Under the pieces are notes generated by a model. That model worked only from the letters and a program-made list of their open reading frames with translations, was not told where the DNA came from and did not search any database. The translations under genes were made by a program, and so were the position numbers. This document shows positions 6,220 through 9,325 of a stretch of 9,325 nt of DNA, piece after piece (positions within the stretch are counted from its first letter, which is position 1; each line of letters starts with the position of its first letter). Where the stretch lies: NCBI GenBank assembly GCA_035304085.1, contig DATGQT010000152.1, forward strand, positions 1 through 9,325. Reading direction: 5' to 3'. The stretch is from DATGQT01 sp035304085. GTDB taxonomy: Bacteria; Bacteroidota; Rhodothermia; Rhodothermales; Rubricoccaceae.

Positions 6220-7701
6220 ATGATCCCGCTCCTGCGCGCCCGCGCCCGGCTGCGCCGCGCCCGAGGGTGGTGGCGGGGGCGGCTCGGCGGCTCGTTCTTC
6301 GGGCCCGTGCTCACGCTCGTGAGCGGGGTGGCGGTGGCGCAGGGGGTGGTGTTCGCGGCGCGGCCCGTCCTCACCCGCCTCTACACGCCCGACGCGTTCG
6401 GCGTCCTCACCCTCTACGTCACGCTCGTCGCCCTGCTGGCCGTCCCGGCGACGGGGCGCTACGACGACGCCTCGATGCTCCCGGCCGCGCGCCGCGACGC
6501 CGCCGGCCTCCTCCTCCTGGCCCTCGGCGGCACCGCCCTGGCCGCCCTCGTGGTGGGCGTCCTCGTGCTGTGGCGGGACGGCTGGGCGGCGCGCTTCGGG
6601 AGCCCCGGCCTCGCGCCCGCGCTCCTGCTCCTGCCGCCGGGCCTCTTCCTGCTCGCGTGGGGGCAGGCGCTGGAGACGTGGCACACCCGGCACGACCGGT
6701 TCCGGCTCGTGTCGGCGGGCCGGGTGGCCCAGAGCGCCGCCGTGGTGGGCGTGCAGGTGGGCGCGGGGCTACTCGGCGCCGGCGCGCTCGGGCTGGTGGG
6801 CGGCGCGGCGGCCGGCTTCGGCGCGCTCCTCCTCGTGGTGGGCGTGCCGCTCGTGCGGCGCGACGGGGCCGCCCTGCGCGCGGCGGCGCGGGGGGAGGCG
6901 CTGCGACGGCTCGCCCGGCGGTACCGCCGGTTCCCCCTCCTCTCGGGGCCGGCGGCGTTCCTCAACCTCCTCTCGTCGCGCGTGCCCGTCTTCCTCCTCG
7001 CCGCGTTCTTCGGCGAGGCGACGGTGGGGCACTACGGGCTCGCGTTCGGGACGCTCGCGATGCCGGTGGGGCTGGTGACGGGCGCGGTGGCGCGGGTGTT
7101 CTCCGTGCGCGCCGCCGAGGCGCAGCGGGCGGGGACGCTGGGGCCGCTGGCGCGGCAGGTCCACCGCCGCCTCGTGGCCGTGGCGCTGTTCCCGATGGCG
7201 GCGGCGGCGCTGGCCGGCCCGGCCCTCTTCGCGTTCGTCTTCGGGGCCGACTGGCACGAGGCCGGCGTCCACGCGCGGCTCCTCGCGCCGTGGCTGTTCG
7301 TGACGGCCGTGGCCTCCCCGCTGACTCACGTCTTCGACGTGACCGAGCGGCAGCGCTCCGACTTCGGCTTCAGCGTCCTGCTGTTCGGCGTGCAGACGGC
7401 GACGCTCGTCGTGGCGGCCGGAGTGGGCGAGGCGCGCGTCGCCGTCGGCGCCGTGAGCGCCGCAGGCACCCTCACGCGGCTGCTCCAGGTGGCGTGGATG
7501 CTCCGCCTCGCGGGGGCGCCGCTGCGACGGGCGGCAGGCGACCTCGGCCGGCACCTCCTCCTCGCCCTCCCGGCGCTCCTCCCCGCCGTCGGCGTCCTCG
7601 CCCTCGGCGGCGGCCCGCTCCCGCTCCTGGCCGCGCTGGCCCTCGGCGCCGCCGGCTACCTCGTCGCTGCCGCACGCGCGGACAGGCGCGTGGGAGCGTA
7701 A
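6220..7701 (+). CDS. Wzx-like oligosaccharide/lipopolysaccharide flippase
   Basis: A 493-residue integral inner-membrane protein of the MOP exporter superfamily (polysaccharide synthase/Wzx-like), which flips lipid-linked sugars across the membrane for surface polysaccharide assembly. The N-terminus has a basic lead (RARARLRRARGWWRGR) followed by the first helix and the conserved RPVLTRLYTPDAFG at 48-61, then YVTLVALLAVPATGRYDDA (66-84), both typical of this family. About 12 hydrophobic segments follow (near 27-47, 62-78, 94-117, 131-149, 168-187, 189-212, 240-262, 270-293, 317-342, 352-370, 382-401, 445-463, with one more at 466-484). ATG 6220 was chosen; a GTG 25 codons upstream would start inside the heptamer array and adds residues unlike the family. 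No ligase or polymerase is adjacent. It lies 64 bases after the membrane protein and probably shares its operon. The final codons and TAA stop sit in an octamer repeat. Confidence 0.87.
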   Translation: MIPLLRARARLRRARGWWRGRLGGSFFGPVLTLVSGVAVAQGVVFAARPVLTRLYTPDAFGVLTLYVTLVALLAVPATGRYDDASMLPAARRDAAGLLLLALGGTALAALVVGVLVLWRDGWAARFGSPGLAPALLLLPPGLFLLAWGQALETWHTRHDRFRLVSAGRVAQSAAVVGVQVGAGLLGAGALGLVGGAAAGFGALLLVVGVPLVRRDGAALRAAARGEALRRLARRYRRFPLLSGPAAFLNLLSSRVPVFLLAAFFGEATVGHYGLAFGTLAMPVGLVTGAVARVFSVRAAEAQRAGTLGPLARQVHRRLVAVALFPMAAAALAGPALFAFVFGADWHEAGVHARLLAPWLFVTAVASPLTHVFDVTERQRSDFGFSVLLFGVQTATLVVAAGVGEARVAVGAVSAAGTLTRLLQVAWMLRLAGAPLRRAAGDLGRHLLLALPALLPAVGVLALGGGPLPLLAALALGAAGYLVAAARADRRVGA

Positions 7702-7736
7702 GAACGTGGAAGCGCGGGAGCGTAAGAACGCGGGGA
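7689..7736. repeat. Octamer tandem array spanning the flippase stop codon
   Basis: Six gap-free 8-base units, each starting with CG, at 7689, 7697, 7705, 7713, 7721 and 7729. Unit 1 is CGTGGGAG; units 2 and 5 are both CGTAAGAA; units 3, 4 and 6 are variants with G/A substitutions. A seventh CGAG begins at 7737. Unit 2 contains the flippase stop TAA (7699-7701), so the array starts inside the gene and continues into the gap. Strict spacing of the CG dinucleotide at every eighth base is the key evidence. Confidence 0.8.
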
Positions 7737-7769
7737 CGAGCTCAGAGGCCGGAGTCGATCCCGCCTGCT

Positions 7770-7801
7770 TCCCTACGTGCTTGCGCTCTTACGCGCTTAC
7801 A
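7770..7801 (-). repeat. Inverted octamer array spanning the bacilliredoxin stop codon
   Basis: Read on the minus strand, four 8-base units run from 7801 to 7770: TGTAAGCG, then CGTAAGAG, then CGCAAGCA, then CGTAGGGA. They are relatives of the units at 7689-7736 in opposite orientation. The first unit contains the bacilliredoxin stop TAA (7799-7797). The unit at 7786-7793 with its neighbours can pair with 7720-7730 over 11 bases with one mismatch, so the two arrays together could form a long imperfect hairpin between the convergent genes, serving both as a terminator. Confidence 0.7.
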
Positions 7802-8318
7802 GGATGGAGCGGAACGTGGGCGGGAGGTCGCCGCGGGCGTCGGGCTGCGCGCCGACCTCGGGGCGCTCCGGCGCGCCGGCGGGCTCGGCGGCGTCGGGGC
7901 CGCAGTACTTCGCGAAGGCGGCCACGAGGTCCTGCGCGATGGCGCCCGCGCTCCGCCCCTCGATGTGGCGGCGCTCCAGCGCGAACACGGGGTCGCCGTC
8001 CTTCAGCAGGAACATCGACGGGCTCGACGGGGGGATGCCGGCGAGGTACGAGCGGAGGCGCGCCGTCGCCTCGAGGTCCTGCCCGGCGAAGACGGTCACG
8101 TAGCGGTCGGGCTGCGGCTCGGCGCGGCGCGCGAGCGCGACGGCGGGGCGGGCGTTGGCCGCGGCGCAGCCGCAGACGGAGTTGACGACGGCGAGGGTGG
8201 TCCCCTCCTGCGCCGCCGCCAGCGCGCGGTCTACGTCCTCGGCGGTCTTGAGCTCTTCGACGCCGAGGCGGATCAGCTCCTCGCGCATCGGGGCGACGAG
8301 GGGTTCGGGGTACGGCAT
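7797..8318 (-). CDS. Bacilliredoxin of the BrxA/BrxB (YphP/YqiW) family
   Basis: A 173-residue thioredoxin-fold protein. The family removes bacillithiol from mixed disulfides on oxidised proteins (de-bacillithiolation) and may also isomerise disulfides, in the cytosol. The family signature is clear: TTLAVVNSVCGCAAANARPAV at 40-60 with the CGC active site (Cys49, Gly50, Cys51), YVTVFAGQDLEAT (73-85), PPSSPSMFLLKDG (96-108) containing the conserved cis-proline region, and RRHIEGRSAGAIAQDLVAAF (116-135). The Bacillus proteins are about 145 residues; here a polar extension of about 32 residues follows Cys139. ATG 8318 was chosen because upstream codons give arginine-rich sequence foreign to the family. 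Convergent with the flippase and divergent from the NlpC gene. No bacillithiol-synthesis gene is in the window. An assignment to BrxA versus BrxB is not possible from sequence alone. Confidence 0.93.
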   Translation of the reverse strand: MPYPEPLVAPMREELIRLGVEELKTAEDVDRALAAAQEGTTLAVVNSVCGCAAANARPAVALARRAEPQPDRYVTVFAGQDLEATARLRSYLAGIPPSSPSMFLLKDGDPVFALERRHIEGRSAGAIAQDLVAAFAKYCGPDAAEPAGAPERPEVGAQPDARGDLPPTFRSIL

Positions 8319-8492
8319 GGTCGGATCGGGAAAAAATGTGGGGGGACGGTGGGCGAGCGGGCCCTCCGGGGGACGGCCGGAACGCGCGCGGCACGTATCG
8401 CCCGCTCGCGGGCCGGGTTCCCCGCCGGGCCGCCGGCGGAGCCCCCGAGCAACTTTGGTCGGGGTAATCCTGGTTTCCCCCCGCCGTGCGGC

Positions 8493-8500
8493 TATCTTTC
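8493..8500 (+). promoter_or_regulatory. Probable -7 promoter element of the NlpC/P60 gene
   Basis: TATCTTTC, 35 bases upstream of the ATG at 8528, matches the Bacteroidota -7 consensus TAnnTTTG except for the last base. It sits in the 209-base divergent gap (8319-8527) and implies a 5' leader of about 20 bases. A TTTC at 8474-8477 is a poor candidate for the -33 element (15-base spacing is short). The rest of the gap is GC-rich with no recognisable operator; the minus-strand bacilliredoxin leader contains only a T-run (complement of the A-run at 8331-8336) about 13-18 bases before its ATG. Confidence 0.45.
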
Positions 8501-8527
8501 CGTCACCCGCCACACCCCTTTTTCACC

Positions 8528-9262
8528 ATGACCCCATCCCGATACCCCCCACCCCACCGCCTCGTCTTACTCCTCGTCGGCGCCGCGCTCCTGAGCGGCT
8601 GCGGCGCCCTCAACCCGCTCAAGGACGTCGAGCCCGGGCCGGACAGCGCCTGGAGCCGCCCCGCCGCCCGACCGGCCCACACCGCACCCGCCGCCAGCCG
8701 CCCGGCCCCGGCCACCTCGCCCGCCCGCACCACGCGGCGCACCCGCGAGGCCGCCGAAGCCGACGCCGCCGCGTCCGGTTCGGTCAGCGCCGAGGCCCCC
8801 GTCCTCGCCGGCACCACCGCGCTCTCGCTGTACCTCCGCGAGGAGGGCGACGACTGGCTCGGCACGCCGTACCGCTACGGCGGCGAGAGCGCCGCCGGCA
8901 TCGACTGCTCCGCGTTCGTCCGCGCCCTCATGCGCGAGGCCCTCGGCATCGAGCTCACGCGCGCGACGCACACCCAGGTCGAGGAGGGCGTGCCCGTCGA
9001 CAAGGAGGACCTCCTCCCCGGCGACCTCGTCTTCTTCCGCCGCCGCGGCACCCGCCACGTCGGCGTCTACCTCGGCGGCGGCGAGTTCATCCACGCCTCG
9101 TCCTCCAACGGCGTCATCGTCTCCCGCCTCGACGAGGGGTACTACGAGCGCCACTACTGGACGGCCCGCCGCGTCGTGGACGACCCCCGCCGGTTCCTCC
9201 TCCCCGACGCCTTCGCCAACCGGGCCACGCCCGACCGGCAGCCCGGCGGCTCGCCCTGGTGA
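8528..9262 (+). CDS. NlpC/P60 family cell-wall lipoprotein, likely D,L-endopeptidase
   Basis: A 244-residue secreted lipoprotein. Residues 12-22 are a hydrophobic signal peptide ending in a lipobox, LLSGC, so Cys25 would be lipidated and the protein anchored to the outer or inner membrane facing the periplasm. Residues 26-95 are a Pro/Ala/Thr/Arg-rich, probably disordered linker. The NlpC/P60 domain covers about 100-215: LGTPYRYGGESAAGIDCSAFV (111-131) with catalytic Cys127, PGDLVFFRRRG (164-174), RHVGVYLGGGEFIHASS (176-192) with His177 and His189. The Cys-His-His triad is complete, as in E. coli NlpC and MepS/Spr, enzymes that cut peptide stems or crosslinks in peptidoglycan. ATG 8528 gives a proper lipoprotein signal; a GTG 14 codons earlier would overlap the promoter box. 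No Shine-Dalgarno (leader ends TTTTTCACC). Transcribed alone and followed by a hairpin. Confidence 0.93.
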   Translation: MTPSRYPPPHRLVLLLVGAALLSGCGALNPLKDVEPGPDSAWSRPAARPAHTAPAASRPAPATSPARTTRRTREAAEADAAASGSVSAEAPVLAGTTALSLYLREEGDDWLGTPYRYGGESAAGIDCSAFVRALMREALGIELTRATHTQVEEGVPVDKEDLLPGDLVFFRRRGTRHVGVYLGGGEFIHASSSNGVIVSRLDEGYYERHYWTARRVVDDPRRFLLPDAFANRATPDRQPGGSPW

Positions 9263-9287
9263 CCCCCTGAAAGGCACGCACGCTCCA

Positions 9288-9325
9288 CACGGGCGCGGTG
9301 CATCGGCGCCGCGCCCGTGCTTATA
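9288..9325 (+). terminator. Strong hairpin downstream of the NlpC/P60 gene
   Basis: A perfect 11-bp stem, CACGGGCGCGG (9288-9298) with CCGCGCCCGTG (9309-9319), can be extended inward by a G-T wobble and two more G/C pairs to leave the tetraloop ATCG. It is followed by CTTATA, where the window ends, so a possible T-run cannot be judged. It lies 25 bases after the stop and is a likely intrinsic terminator. Confidence 0.6.

Noticed and set aside
7689..7801. CRISPR array
   Set aside because: The repeats are 8 bases with no spacers, far from the 23-47-base repeats with unique spacers of CRISPR.
6267..8531. 754-codon plus-strand frame across the flippase and bacilliredoxin
   Set aside because: Low-complexity Arg/Pro/Ala sequence in a frame shifted from the flippase and antisense to the bacilliredoxin; no family features.
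8155..9270. 371-codon plus-strand frame over the NlpC gene and antisense to the bacilliredoxin start
   Set aside because: Its C-terminal half is Arg/Pro low-complexity sequence and it conflicts with two genes that have intact catalytic motifs.
1..9325. Defence island, prophage or insertion sequence
   Set aside because: No nuclease-helicase, toxin-antitoxin, integrase or transposase was found; the NYN protein alone, beside hslU, is not enough to suggest a defence system.

Overview
The window is about 9.3 kb of very GC-rich, densely coding bacterial chromosome with seven protein genes. No tRNA, rRNA, CRISPR array, transposase or phage gene was seen. The likely source is a high-GC member of the Rhodothermota/Bacteroidota side of the tree (Rhodothermales, for example a Rubricoccaceae-like marine bacterium). 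That is an inference from three things: none of the starts I could inspect has a recognisable Shine-Dalgarno sequence; TATYTTYC boxes resembling the Bacteroidota -7 element (TAnnTTTG) lie 28-35 bases upstream of two starts; and there is a CGC-type bacilliredoxin. No marker gene settles the taxonomy.

Layout. 9-1052 (+): NYN/LabA-like predicted ribonuclease with a winged-helix-like second domain and a very acidic tail. 1053-1205: 153 bases with two potential hairpins. 1206-2660 (+): HslU, the ATPase of the HslUV protease, with no hslV beside it. 2698-3672 (+): FemAB/GNAT-like acyltransferase, followed by a terminator-like hairpin. 3733-4524 (+): family 2 glycosyltransferase. 4521-6155 (+): multi-pass GT-C-like membrane protein overlapping the glycosyltransferase by four bases. 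6220-7701 (+): Wzx-like polysaccharide flippase. 7797-8318 (-): bacilliredoxin, convergent with the flippase. 8528-9262 (+): NlpC/P60 cell-wall lipoprotein, divergent from the bacilliredoxin and followed by a strong hairpin at the window edge. No gene-free stretch exceeds 300 bases; the longest, 8319-8527, is the divergent promoter region.

Functionally, the centre (2698-7701) looks like a small envelope-glycan module: a bridge- or sugar-modifying acyltransferase, a polyprenol-phosphate-type glycosyltransferase, a GT-C-like membrane enzyme and a flippase. HslU and the bacilliredoxin are protein quality-control and thiol-redox functions. The NlpC lipoprotein acts on peptidoglycan.

The most unusual feature is not a gene. 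At four gene ends (hslU, the membrane protein, the flippase and the bacilliredoxin) the stop codon is directly followed by, or lies inside, a short tandem array with a strict 7- or 8-base period. The sequences differ between sites but the architecture is shared. They resemble in style the heptameric STRR repeats known from cyanobacteria and deserve a genome-wide look.
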